Shown here in pieces: positions 9,262-16,565 of a stretch of DNA of 64,000 bases. Made by a program: the position numbers and the translations under genes. Positions within the stretch are counted from its first letter, which is position 1. Each line of letters opens with the position of its first letter. Below the pieces are notes generated by a model. The model made no database searches, was not told the DNA's origin, and saw only the letters and a program-made list of their open reading frames with translations. This DNA is from VRUE01 sp963788975 (GTDB lineage: Bacteria > Actinomycetota > Thermoleophilia > Solirubrobacterales > 70-9): NCBI GenBank assembly GCA_963788975.1, contig CAWBIJ010000004.1, forward strand, positions 434,001 through 498,000. Direction: 5' to 3'.

Positions 9262-10086
9262 ATGACGACCCAGACCCTGAGCCCGCCCGAGCTGAGCACG
9301 CTGCGAATCGAGATCGACGGCGACATCGGCACCCTCACCCTCGACCGCCCCGATGCCTTCAACGCGATGAGCCCGGAGATGATCGGCGAGATGACGACCG
9401 CCTTCGCCTGGCTCGCCGACCAGGCGCCGCTGCGGGCGCTGATCATCACCGGCTCCGGCAAGGCCTTCTGCGCCGGCGGCGACGTCAACTGGTTCAAAAC
9501 CGGGGTCGAGGACGACTCGATCGACCTGCCCGCGCAGGTGCGGCGCGGCGCCGAGGCCCTGCACACGGCGATCATCGATCTGAGGCGGATCCCCTATCCG
9601 GTGATCGCCGCGGTCAACGGGCCGGCCGCCGGCGCCGGCTTCTCGCTGGCACTCGCCTGCGACATCAGGATCTCCTCCGAGGCGGCCTTCTTCGCCTGCG
9701 CCTACGGACGGATCGGCGCCTCCCCGGACGGCGGCATGACCTACTTCCTGCCGCGCGTGGTCGGCCCCAGCCGGGCGCTGGAAATCCTCCTCAACGACCC
9801 CAACATGAGCGCCCAGGACGCACTGGCCGAGCGGCTCGTCACCGAAGTCGTCGCCCCCGACGAGCTGATGGACCGGGCACGGGCCAAGGCCGAGAAGCTG
9901 GCGGCGAAGGCCCCCCACTACGTGCGGATGGCAAAGCAGCTCTGCGGCCAGAGCATCGAGAACACCCTCACCGAGCACCTGCAGCTGGAGCGACACGGGA
10001 TCGCCGACAGCATGGCCACCGAGGACCTGCGCGCCGGCGTTACGGCTTTCTTCGGCGGTGAGAAACCGGCGTTCGCCGGCCGCTGA
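9262..10086 (+). CDS. enoyl-CoA hydratase/isomerase family protein
   Basis: A crotonase-fold enzyme of 274 residues acting on acyl-CoA thioesters. The oxyanion-hole segments are present: GSGKAFCAGGDV near residue 70 and NGPAAGAGFSLALACDIRI near 120. The second active-site region reads GRIGASPDGGMTYFLPR, with Asp where hydratases usually have Glu, which resembles PaaG-type isomerases. The C-terminal helices finish with the usual MATEDLRAGVTAFF. The upstream neighbour uvrC is divergent; a GGAGAGAGCGAG ribosome-binding stretch precedes the ATG. The exact substrate is not determined. Confidence 0.92.
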   Translation: MTTQTLSPPELSTLRIEIDGDIGTLTLDRPDAFNAMSPEMIGEMTTAFAWLADQAPLRALIITGSGKAFCAGGDVNWFKTGVEDDSIDLPAQVRRGAEALHTAIIDLRRIPYPVIAAVNGPAAGAGFSLALACDIRISSEAAFFACAYGRIGASPDGGMTYFLPRVVGPSRALEILLNDPNMSAQDALAERLVTEVVAPDELMDRARAKAEKLAAKAPHYVRMAKQLCGQSIENTLTEHLQLERHGIADSMATEDLRAGVTAFFGGEKPAFAGR

Positions 10087-10135
10087 GGCGGGTACAGTCC
10101 CGATTGAGGCTCGCTCCCCGAGGAAAGGACCCAGC

Positions 10136-10597
10136 ATGAAGAAGGTTGCCGCACTTCTCGCCCTCGCCCTTGCCACCTTCGCGCTCGTCGCCTGCGGCGA
10201 CGATGACGACGACGGAGGCACGACCGCCACGAGCGACAACGGCGCCGAAACCACCACGGAAACCGGCGGTGGCGAAAAAGCAGGCGGTGGTGCTGGTGGT
10301 GGCGGAGCTGGTACGGCGCTGAAATTCGAGGCCGACCCGGGCGGCGCCCTTGCCTACACGACGACGGAAGCCTCGTCCAAAGCAGGCAACGTGACGCTCG
10401 AGTTCGACAACCCCCAGGCTGTCCCCCACGATGTCGCGATCGAAGAATCCAGCGGCAAAACCGTCGGCCAGACCGACCTGATCACCGAGAGCTCGACCTC
10501 GACCACGGTCGACCTCAAACCCGGCGATTACACCTTCTACTGCTCTGTGCCCGGCCACCGCGAGGCGGGGATGGAAGGGACGCTGATCGTCGAATAG
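10136..10597 (+). CDS. cupredoxin-like lipoprotein 1
   Basis: A secreted blue-copper-type protein of 153 residues. It has a lipobox signal peptide (ATFALVACG), an acidic Asp-rich stretch, a Gly/Thr-rich linker, and a C-terminal ~95-residue cupredoxin domain. The four type-1 copper ligands are visible: His in VPHDV, then Cys, His and Met in FYCSVPGHREAGM. An AGGAAAGGA ribosome-binding site decides this ATG over an upstream in-frame start that overlaps the hydratase gene. A GC-rich perfect hairpin follows the stop. It is the first of three tandem paralogues; electron transfer or copper handling outside the membrane is likely. Confidence 0.88.
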   Translation: MKKVAALLALALATFALVACGDDDDDGGTTATSDNGAETTTETGGGEKAGGGAGGGGAGTALKFEADPGGALAYTTTEASSKAGNVTLEFDNPQAVPHDVAIEESSGKTVGQTDLITESSTSTTVDLKPGDYTFYCSVPGHREAGMEGTLIVE

Positions 10598-10612
10598 GCG
10601 TAGTCGGCACCT

Positions 10613-10638
10613 CGGCGCCCGCCCGCCGGCGGGCGCCG
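10613..10638 (+). terminator. hairpin after cupredoxin 1
   Basis: Arms CGGCGCCCGCC (10613-10623) and GGCGGGCGCCG (10628-10638) are perfectly complementary around a 4-nt loop, 16 nt after the stop codon. No U-tract follows, but position and stability fit a terminator or an mRNA 3'-end element. Confidence 0.6.
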
Positions 10639-10641
10639 TTC

Positions 10642-10685
10642 GAACAAGACATCCAGATTGGTCATATCCGGATAAAGTTTTCGGA
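10642..10685 (+). promoter_or_regulatory. leaderless-type promoter of cupredoxin 2
   Basis: A -10-like TAAAGT at 10673-10678 lies exactly seven bases before the ATG at 10686, so transcription would begin at or very near the start codon. No ribosome-binding site is present. GAACA begins 31 bases before the TAAAGT. The same arrangement and much of the same sequence recur before cupredoxin 3. Confidence 0.6.
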
Positions 10686-11189
10686 ATGGGATTCCGGAGG
10701 CGAGAGGGAGGCAGCAGAAAAGTCGCTGCGGCGGTGGCGGTGGTTGTGGTTCTCGCCGCAGCCTTGCTCGCCGCCTGCGGCGATGACGACGGCGATGTGG
10801 CCACGACGACCACAAGCGACAACGGAGCGGGAACTACGACTGAAGCCAACGCAGGTGGAACAGCCGAAGGTGGCGGCGGGCAGGACGGCGGTGCGCCGGA
10901 ATGGACCGAGCTGTTCTTCGAGGCCCATCCGTACGGCAAGATCACCTTTGTCAGGAACAGGACGTCGACCGAGGCCGGCAAAGTGAGGCTGCAGTTCACC
11001 AATCCCTCGAAGGTGCGCCATAACCTCGCGGTTGAAGACTCGAGCGGGAAAAAGCTCGCCCAGACGGATACGGTCACCGAAGAATCGGCCTTTGCGCCCG
11101 TCGAGCTCAAACCCGGCAAGTACACCTTCTACTGCTCCATCCCGGGTCACCGCGAAGCGGGCATGGAAGGCACGCTCATCGTCAGATAG
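10686..11189 (+). CDS. cupredoxin-like lipoprotein 2
   Basis: The second tandem cupredoxin lipoprotein, 167 residues. A basic n-region (MGFRRREGGSRK), hydrophobic core and lipobox (LLAACG) are followed by an acidic and Thr/Gly-rich linker and a cupredoxin domain. The copper ligands His (VRHNLAV) and Cys/His/Met (FYCSIPGHREAGM) are retained. The domain is very close to that of copy 1 (LKPGKYTFYCSIPGH against LKPGDYTFYCSVPGH). The start is set by the promoter spacing, since there is no ribosome-binding site. Confidence 0.88.
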   Translation: MGFRRREGGSRKVAAAVAVVVVLAAALLAACGDDDGDVATTTTSDNGAGTTTEANAGGTAEGGGGQDGGAPEWTELFFEAHPYGKITFVRNRTSTEAGKVRLQFTNPSKVRHNLAVEDSSGKKLAQTDTVTEESAFAPVELKPGKYTFYCSIPGHREAGMEGTLIVR

Positions 11190-11235
11190 ACGCGGCCAGG
11201 CATCGCGGCGCGGAACGCCTCCGGTGTTCCCATTT

Positions 11236-11279
11236 GAACAGAATATGCAGACTAGTTAGATCTAGCTAAAGTATCCGGA
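11236..11279 (+). promoter_or_regulatory. leaderless-type promoter of cupredoxin 3
   Basis: TAAAGT at 11267-11272 lies seven bases before ATG 11280, and GAACA at 11236 lies 31 bases before the TAAAGT. Spacing is identical to the promoter of cupredoxin 2, and the TCCGGAATGGGA around the start is nearly the same in both. The promoter therefore appears to have been duplicated together with the gene. Confidence 0.6.
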
Positions 11280-11699
11280 ATGGGAGCAGTCCGGGGACGG
11301 AAGCTGGGCATCGAGATGGCCGCAGCGCTTGTCGCGCTGGCCCTTGCCGCGGTTGCATTCAGCTCCTGCGGTGGCGACGATGACGATGCTGTGGCCGGCC
11401 CATCCCCCGACGGGACGCTGAGATTCAGGCCCGACCCCAGTGGCAAATTAGCCTATACAACACCCCAGGTCGAGGTCGAGGCAGGCAAAAGGAAAATCGA
11501 ATTCATCAACCCTGAGAAAGAGCTCCACGATCTCACGATTGACAATCCTCAAGGGAAAAAAATCGCACAGTCCTACGCGCTGTACGTTGCGAGGGACTGG
11601 ATGTTCCTCAAACTGAAGCCCGGCGAGTACAAGTTCTACTGCTCCGTCGAAGGTCACCGCAAAGCGGGCATGAAGGGGACCTTGACCGTCGTCGAGTAG
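11280..11699 (+). CDS. cupredoxin-like lipoprotein 3
   Basis: The third and most divergent tandem copy, 139 residues. The signal peptide ends in a lipobox (AFSSCG) followed by GDDDD. The linker is shorter than in copies 1 and 2. Copper ligands remain: His in LHDLTI, and Cys, His, Met in FYCSVEGHRKAGM. An insertion (SYALYVARDWMFLKLKPG) changes the region before the Cys loop, so redox properties may differ. It converges on the MaoC gene seven bases downstream. Confidence 0.86.
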   Translation: MGAVRGRKLGIEMAAALVALALAAVAFSSCGGDDDDAVAGPSPDGTLRFRPDPSGKLAYTTPQVEVEAGKRKIEFINPEKELHDLTIDNPQGKKIAQSYALYVARDWMFLKLKPGEYKFYCSVEGHRKAGMKGTLTVVE

Positions 11700-11705
11700 G
11701 GGACG

Positions 11706-12179
11706 TCAGACGGCTGGCGCCATCACGCGCGTCACCGAGTCGCCCACGAAGCAAGGCTTCTCCGAGCCCTCGACCTCGAGGGTGAAGCGAGTGACTACTT
11801 GCCACCAGCCGCCGCCCTTGTCGTCCATCGAGACGACCTCGGCACGGGCGCAGACTTTGGAGTCGACTGGGACGGGGGCTGGAAAGCGGATCTTGTCCCA
11901 GCCGTAGTTGACGCCGAGGGCGAAGCCGCTGGAAGAGATCATCTCCTTGCGGAAGCCGTCGACCAGCGAGAGGGTGAGGTTGCCGTGGGCGATCGTCGTC
12001 CCGAAAGGGCTCTCGCTCTTGGCTCGCTCAACGTCGACGTGAATCCACTGGTCGTCGCCAGAGAGCCTGGCGAAGGTATCGATGTCCTCCTGGGTGACCG
12101 TGCGCCACTCGCTCGGCCCGATCTCCTGGCCGAGCAGCGCCCGCATTCCCTCGACTCCTTGTACCTCGACCGTCGCCAT
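11706..12179 (-). CDS. MaoC-family (R)-specific enoyl-CoA hydratase
   Basis: A hot-dog-fold protein of 157 residues. The hydratase-2 motif is visible near residue 40 (RLSGDDQWIHVDVERAK), giving the catalytic Asp and His, followed by FGTTIAHGNLTLSL. The NYGWDKIRFPAPVPVDSKV segment is typical of the MaoC/NodN subgroup in actinobacteria. It probably hydrates trans-2-enoyl-CoA to the (R)-3-hydroxy product. It lies convergent to the third cupredoxin gene. Confidence 0.9.
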   Translation of the reverse strand: MATVEVQGVEGMRALLGQEIGPSEWRTVTQEDIDTFARLSGDDQWIHVDVERAKSESPFGTTIAHGNLTLSLVDGFRKEMISSSGFALGVNYGWDKIRFPAPVPVDSKVCARAEVVSMDDKGGGWWQVVTRFTLEVEGSEKPCFVGDSVTRVMAPAV

Positions 12180-12203
12180 CGGGTCCCAGGCTACCGCAGC
12201 GGG

Positions 12204-13544
12204 CTATGCGACGAGGCGGACTTCGAAAGCCGGGGCGAGGAGGGTCCCGGCGCCGCCGAGGAGGGCGAGGATGCGGCTGACGTAGGCCTGCGTCTCGGGG
12301 TAGTCGGGAACGCAGTCGCAGGCTTCGACCGGCGCCGGGCCGGCGTTGTAGGCGGCGAGGGCGAGAGACGGATCGCCGAACTGGCGCAGCAGGTCGGACA
12401 TGAGGTGAGCCTGGGCGTCGATTGCTTCCCCTGGGTCGAAGGGGTTGCGCAGACCGTAAGCAACTGCCGTGGACGGCATGAACTGGGCGATGCCCTGAGC
12501 GCCGGCCGGGGAGCCCGCGTTGGGATCGAAGTTCGACTCGGCCATCAGCTGGCCGGCGAGCAGGGCGGCGGAGACGTTCCAGCGGGTCGCGGCGCGCAGC
12601 AGCGGGGCCCGGTACTGAGCTGGGACGAACGATGGAAGGCCGCCGGAGCTCGCGAGCGCGCCGTCTCCCCCGCCGCCCGCCACGACGGAGTTGCCTGCGG
12701 CTGAGCACGGCGCGGGCCCGGCGTCGAACCCGTAATGCCAAGCCTCCCAGGTGTAGCGCTGGACGAAGCCAAAGCGGCTGGCGTTGGTCGCGAGCCAGCC
12801 GTAGGCGGTTTCGGGACCGAGGTCGAGCTCGGTGGCGCAGCGGTGCAACGACTGGCCCGGCGGCGCGACCCAGCGCGGGTCGGGATTGGCGGCATAGAGC
12901 GCCGCTTGCTCGGCGTCGGAACGGAAGCCGGAGTTGACGACGAGTGTGAGGCCGTCGGACGCCGCGGCTGCCGCCATCCGGTCGAAGGCGGCGCCGACGT
13001 CCGGCCTCATCCCCTCTCCGCCGCGGTAGACCAGCGGCCCGCTGTAGCCGCCACCGCTTGCCATTGCCGGCGTTGCCCCAGATCCCGAAGCCGTGGCCGG
13101 TGCGGCGGCTTCGGCGACTGCCGAGGCTTCTACCTCGACGCGGCCGTCGCCCACGTCCAGGTGGGCGACGATGAGCGCTCTAGTCCGGACCGGAGCGAAG
13201 GAAGCCCGATCCGGGAAAGTCACCCGCAGCCGCGCCGGTGCGACCCCATTCCCCTCCACCGCCTCTTTCGCTGCGCCGCGCGCTCGCCACAGGTAGACGG
13301 CCTTCGACAGGTGACGCGGGTTCGGAAGGCCGTTGGGAAGGGTCGGCGGGGCGAGCAGACGTGGTAGGTCGTCGCGCATCGAGCGTGCGGCCGAGATCGC
13401 AGCGAGGTCTGCGGCCCGCTGCACCCGTCCCTTGCCGGTCACCGCGCCGGCGATCGCTACCAGGGCCAGCGCCCCGGCGAGCAGAACGAAGACGCCGCCC
13501 AGGACCAGCAGCAGCGCCTGCCCCTCCTCCCTCCTCGTGCCCAT
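12204..13544 (-). CDS. TadG-like N-terminus + VanY carboxypeptidase + lytic transglycosylase fusion
   Basis: A probable cell-wall enzyme of about 446 residues from ATG 13544, preceded by AGGGTGAG. Residues 1-60 look like a TadE/TadG-type pilus-region membrane anchor (EEGQALLLVLGGVFVLLAGALALVAIAG, then RAADLAAISAARSM). The middle (~175-290) is a VanY-type D,D-carboxypeptidase: SGFRSDAEQAALY, SLHRCATELDLG and EAWHYGFD hold the metal-binding His and Asp residues. The C-terminal ~110 residues are a transglycosylase SLT domain with the catalytic Glu in LMAESNFDPNAGSPAGAQGIAQFMP and LAAYNAGP. A frame extension up to 13583 would overlap a hairpin and has no ribosome-binding site. Putting two peptidoglycan activities on one Tad-like anchor is unusual. 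Confidence 0.85.
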   Translation of the reverse strand: MGTRREEGQALLLVLGGVFVLLAGALALVAIAGAVTGKGRVQRAADLAAISAARSMRDDLPRLLAPPTLPNGLPNPRHLSKAVYLWRARGAAKEAVEGNGVAPARLRVTFPDRASFAPVRTRALIVAHLDVGDGRVEVEASAVAEAAAPATASGSGATPAMASGGGYSGPLVYRGGEGMRPDVGAAFDRMAAAAASDGLTLVVNSGFRSDAEQAALYAANPDPRWVAPPGQSLHRCATELDLGPETAYGWLATNASRFGFVQRYTWEAWHYGFDAGPAPCSAAGNSVVAGGGGDGALASSGGLPSFVPAQYRAPLLRAATRWNVSAALLAGQLMAESNFDPNAGSPAGAQGIAQFMPSTAVAYGLRNPFDPGEAIDAQAHLMSDLLRQFGDPSLALAAYNAGPAPVEACDCVPDYPETQAYVSRILALLGGAGTLLAPAFEVRLVA

Positions 13545-13578
13545 GCGCTCACCCTGCCCGGGGCAGGCGCACGCGTGG

Positions 13579-13604
13579 GGCACACAATCAGCCGATTGTG
13601 TGCC
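13579..13604 (-). terminator. perfect hairpin after the epimerase gene
   Basis: Arms GGCACACAATC (13579-13589) and GATTGTGTGCC (13594-13604) pair perfectly around a 4-nt loop, 11 bases beyond the stop of the minus-strand epimerase gene. No U-tract follows. It could be a terminator or a binding site in front of the next gene (start 13544). Confidence 0.55.
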
Positions 13605-13615
13605 AACTAGCCGCC

Positions 13616-14617
13616 TTACCTGGCTCGTACGGCCGCGACGGTTTCGCGCAGCGTCTCGCGAGCGTCGTGGTGCGGCATCCAGTGCAGCTCGTTCCGCGCC
13701 TTCGCGGTGTCCATCAGGACGGGGCGGCGGACCGCCTCGATCCAGGCCGCCTCGTCGGGCAGGAACGGCATCAGCGCCACCGCCTCGGCAGCGGCGCCGA
13801 CCGCCAGCTGCGAGGCGGGAACCGGCACTGCATGCCAGCCGAGTTCGTGGGCGAGGTCGGAGATCGTCAGCTGCCCTGGCCCCGCCAGGTTGTAGACGCC
13901 AGGGTCTCCGTGTCCGAGGACGGCGGCGCAGAGCGCCGTGGCGACGTCGTCGTGGTGGACGAGCTGGAAGGGCACACCGGGGTCTGGCAGGACAGGACGC
14001 AGCTCTGGCACCTTGCCGAGCGCCCAGCGCAGCGGACCGGGGATGCGCTGCCCCAGGGCCAGCAGGGGGATCACGTCGAGCAGCATCGTCGCCTGTGGGC
14101 CGGCGACGATGCAGGGGCGGAAGACGTAGGCGTCGGTGGCGGAGCCGTCAAGCGCCTCCGCCAGCTCCTCCTCGACTGCGGCCTTGTGCGCCGAGTAGGG
14201 GTGGCGCGCGGTCCCCTTCACCGACTCGTCCTCGCTGAGCAGCTCGGGCATGCCGCGACGGAAACCGTAGGCGGCGACCGACGAGGTGTAGACGAGGCGC
14301 TTGGCTCCCGCCGCCGCGGTGGCCTCGAAGACGTTGCGTGAGCCGCGCAGGTTGATCTCGCGGCTCTCGCCGCCCCCGGCGACGATCACGAAGGCGAGAT
14401 GAACGACCACGTCGGCCCCATCCACTAGGCCCTCGACCGCCTCGCGATCGAGGACGTCGCCGCGCCGGTACTCGGTCTTCTCCCAGCCCTGCCCTGCAAG
14501 ATCGAAGGGGCGCCGGGCCATCCCAATCACCCGATCCACTTCCGGCAGCCGCTCGAGCGCCGAGATGAAGGCCTTGCCGATCTCCCCGGTGGGGCCGGTG
14601 ACTGCGACGGTCAGCAC
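13616..14617 (-). CDS. NAD-dependent epimerase/dehydratase family protein
   Basis: An extended short-chain dehydrogenase of 333 residues. The NAD-binding TGPTGEIGKAF opens the protein, followed by RRGDVLD, VVHLAFV, and the catalytic Ser/Thr and Tyr-x3-Lys pair (VYTSSVAAYG, YSAHKAA). The substrate part carries RPCIVAGP and QLVHHDDVATAL, as in nucleotide-sugar epimerases. The substrate is not evident. Its start overlaps the unknown gene before it by seven bases, so it belongs to the TadE-containing operon. Confidence 0.88.
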   Translation of the reverse strand: MLTVAVTGPTGEIGKAFISALERLPEVDRVIGMARRPFDLAGQGWEKTEYRRGDVLDREAVEGLVDGADVVVHLAFVIVAGGGESREINLRGSRNVFEATAAAGAKRLVYTSSVAAYGFRRGMPELLSEDESVKGTARHPYSAHKAAVEEELAEALDGSATDAYVFRPCIVAGPQATMLLDVIPLLALGQRIPGPLRWALGKVPELRPVLPDPGVPFQLVHHDDVATALCAAVLGHGDPGVYNLAGPGQLTISDLAHELGWHAVPVPASQLAVGAAAEAVALMPFLPDEAAWIEAVRRPVLMDTAKARNELHWMPHHDARETLRETVAAVRAR

Positions 14618-15201
14618 ACAGCGATGTCTAACAGACGATCTGAGAGGCGAGGTGGGAGGCCACCCGGGGTCGCCGCGGGCAGCACGCCGAAGAGCGCGCG
14701 GCGCGCCGAGACCCAGGCCAGCGGTCGCTTGAGGACCGCTACACGAAGGCCCCGTTCGAATAGGTCGCGAACAGCCAGCCCGGTAAGGGCGCGGTCGCTG
14801 GCGAGATCGGCTCTGAGCAATGCGGCTGTCGTCTCGATGTAAGACGCGGCAAGCACCGGCTGCAACAGCGCCGGCGGCAGGTGGACGACCGCGATGGAGT
14901 CGCGGACGAGCGGCAGCACCGCCGGCAGTCGCTCGAGGCCTTCCTCGTCAGCAGAAAGCGCCAGGTGGCAGGTCTGGCCGCGCGAGGCAGCGCGCGCTTC
15001 CGGCATGTGGACCGCAAGCCGCTCCTCCAGCTCGCGAGCTCCCGTCGATGCGACCAAAGTGGGGCGCGGTGGGCGTCCGCCAACGTCGACCAGGAGGCCC
15101 GGCCGGTCCGGCTCCGACCCCGCACAGGCCAACGCCGCCGCAGCCGCCTTCGACCCGCTCGCCTCCCCAACCGAGGTGACGAGGACGACCGTCCCGTTCA
15201 C
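14611..15201 (-). CDS. unknown protein in TadE operon
   Basis: Not recognised. The 196-residue protein begins VVLVTSVGEASGSKAAAAALA, which resembles a degenerate P-loop (Gly-rich turn then Ser-Lys) such as those of MinD/TadZ-like proteins, and continues LLVDVGGRPPRPTL like a switch region. A true Walker A is lacking. The remainder is Leu/Ala-rich and soluble-looking. It overlaps the TadE-like gene upstream (15198-15201) and the epimerase downstream, so all are co-translated. A TadZ-like localisation role is only a guess from context. Confidence 0.7.
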   Translation of the reverse strand: MNGTVVLVTSVGEASGSKAAAAALACAGSEPDRPGLLVDVGGRPPRPTLVASTGARELEERLAVHMPEARAASRGQTCHLALSADEEGLERLPAVLPLVRDSIAVVHLPPALLQPVLAASYIETTAALLRADLASDRALTGLAVRDLFERGLRVAVLKRPLAWVSARRALFGVLPAATPGGLPPRLSDRLLDIAVC

Positions 15202-15530
15202 TTTGCCGGCCTCGCGAACGCGGAGCTAGTCACGGCAAGCCGCTCGGCGATACCGGGCAGAGGCGACGGCGGGCGCAGGCTAACCGTGACCCGTCCGCCA
15301 CTGACCGAAAGACCGATCTCGTCCTCTGCCCACCCCGGCAACGCGGCACGGACAGCCTCCCTCGCAGGCTCGCCCGATGCCAGCGCCAGCGCCCCCGCCT
15401 CGGCGGCGCCGTCGGCCAGGACCAGCGCGTAGCCCGCGACGAGAAGCTGCAGAGCGATCAAGCCGGCGAGCAGCAGCGCCGGCAGGCCGGCTACCAGCTC
15501 GACGGTCGACTGGCCCACCTCGCTACTCAT
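15198..15530 (-). CDS. TadE-like pseudopilin/membrane protein 1
   Basis: A 110-residue protein with the TadE-like signature: a short N-terminus with GQSTVELVAGLPALLLAGLI (Glu before the hydrophobic segment) and one transmembrane helix, then an exported domain of about 75 residues. In Tad systems such minor pseudopilins prime Flp pilus assembly; similar actinobacterial proteins occur beside secretion ATPases. Here no TadA, TadB or TadC is visible in the window. It overlaps the upstream paralogue by eight bases. Confidence 0.8.
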   Translation of the reverse strand: MSSEVGQSTVELVAGLPALLLAGLIALQLLVAGYALVLADGAAEAGALALASGEPAREAVRAALPGWAEDEIGLSVSGGRVTVSLRPPSPLPGIAERLAVTSSAFARPAK

Positions 15531-15879
15531 CTCCCTCCCCCAGCCCGGTCTCAGCTCCGACTGTCACTCGCGGCAACGCCGGCAGCAGGCGCGGGATCGC
15601 CACCCGTACCGTGACCGCGCCCTCATCGCTCACCTTCGCCCCGGAGCGCAGCGGCGGCGGCAGCGCCCGCCGCGCCGCCGCCGCCGCATCCCTGCCGACG
15701 AGCGCGGCGCGCGCCCCCGCCCGCGCCGCGACTCCCGCCGACCACAGGGCCTGCCCGGCGAGCGCCAGCTGTGCCGCCACCAGGACCGCCAGCAGCAGGA
15801 AGGGAACGACCGCGATCAGCTCGACCGAGGCGGTCCCCTCCTCCCTGTGGCCTGCGCTGCTGGCGGTCCGTGGCGGCAC
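15523..15879 (-). CDS. TadE-like pseudopilin/membrane protein 2
   Basis: A 118-residue TadE-like protein and first gene of the four-gene operon. The motif EEGTASVELIAVVPFLLLAVLVAAQLALAG holds the conserved Glu and single membrane helix; RAGARAALVGRDAAAAARRAL follows, typical of TadE/TadG periplasmic starts. The start shown is a GTG. Upstream, 15880-15953 holds no gene, only a short hairpin (GCGCAC/GTGCGC at 15903-15920). Confidence 0.8.
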   Translation of the reverse strand: MPPRTASSAGHREEGTASVELIAVVPFLLLAVLVAAQLALAGQALWSAGVAARAGARAALVGRDAAAAARRALPPPLRSGAKVSDEGAVTVRVAIPRLLPALPRVTVGAETGLGEGDE

Positions 15880-15953
15880 GCCGTGACCGTCGCAGCCGCT
15901 GGCGCACGCGTGGTGCGCTCAAACGAACAATTCAGTCAAGGCTCTGTGCGAAC

Positions 15954-16325
15954 TCAGTAAGTGTTGGCCTCGACCCAGATGCGCCAGATCGCCGCGATCG
16001 AGGCGCCGAGCAGCATCAGCCAGGCCAAGGTGCCGAGCCCGGTCGCGAAGAGCTCGTCGGAGCCTGCGATCAGCAGCGCGATCATCCCCAGCGGCCCATA
16101 GAGGATCGCCCGCCGCCCGTCGCTCAGCGTCGCCAGCGTCAGCTGGTTCTGGCGGCTCAGCACGTAGACGGTCCAGGCGATCGCGGTCAGGAACGCCATC
16201 GTGATCGCGGTCAGCAAGGCGTCGGCGGCGTTGCCCCCGCCGGGAACGAAGGCGACGACCAGCGCCAAGCCCATGACTATCGCGACGTTGCGCAGCGTGC
16301 GCACAGCCGGATTGTACGAGGGCAC
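15954..16325 (-). CDS. small integral membrane protein
   Basis: Not recognised. The 123-residue protein has about four hydrophobic segments: VAIVMGLALVVAFVPGGG, ALLTAITMAFLTAIAWTVYV, YGPLGMIALLIAGS and LAWLMLLGASIAAIWRIW. A basic/polar loop (RQNQLTLATLSDGRRA) lies in the middle. It is the last gene of the ppk-DUF47-pit run, three bases after the preceding small membrane gene, which suggests a link with phosphate transport, but no function can be read from it. Confidence 0.75.
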   Translation of the reverse strand: MPSYNPAVRTLRNVAIVMGLALVVAFVPGGGNAADALLTAITMAFLTAIAWTVYVLSRQNQLTLATLSDGRRAILYGPLGMIALLIAGSDELFATGLGTLAWLMLLGASIAAIWRIWVEANTY

Positions 16326-16328
16326 GGC

Positions 16329-16565
16329 CTAGCCGACCATGACTACGAGGCCGACGACGACCGCGCCCAGAGTCGCCGCCAAGCCGGCGATCCCAACCGC
16401 GGCGGCGGCCGCGGCGGCGGCCGGACGCTCGCTGTGACTGAGGTCGACGAAGCGGGCCGCTCCCCAGATCGCCACCGAGAAGACAACGGTGACGCCGACG
16501 CCCGCGATCACGGAGGCGGCGACGGTCTGCAGCAGCTCGCTGGTCTCAACAATGACGGCCATCAA
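16329..16565 (-). CDS. small two-helix membrane protein beside pit
   Basis: Not recognised. The 78 residues hold two hydrophobic segments (TVAASVIAGVGVTVVFSVAIWGAARF and AAVGIAGLAATLGAVVVGLVVMV) joined by an Ala-rich polar loop containing SHSERP. Its ATG overlaps the pit stop (16562-16565), so translation is coupled to the transporter. It may be an accessory subunit, which is inference from position only. Confidence 0.72.
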   Translation of the reverse strand: MMAVIVETSELLQTVAASVIAGVGVTVVFSVAIWGAARFVDLSHSERPAAAAAAAAVGIAGLAATLGAVVVGLVVMVG

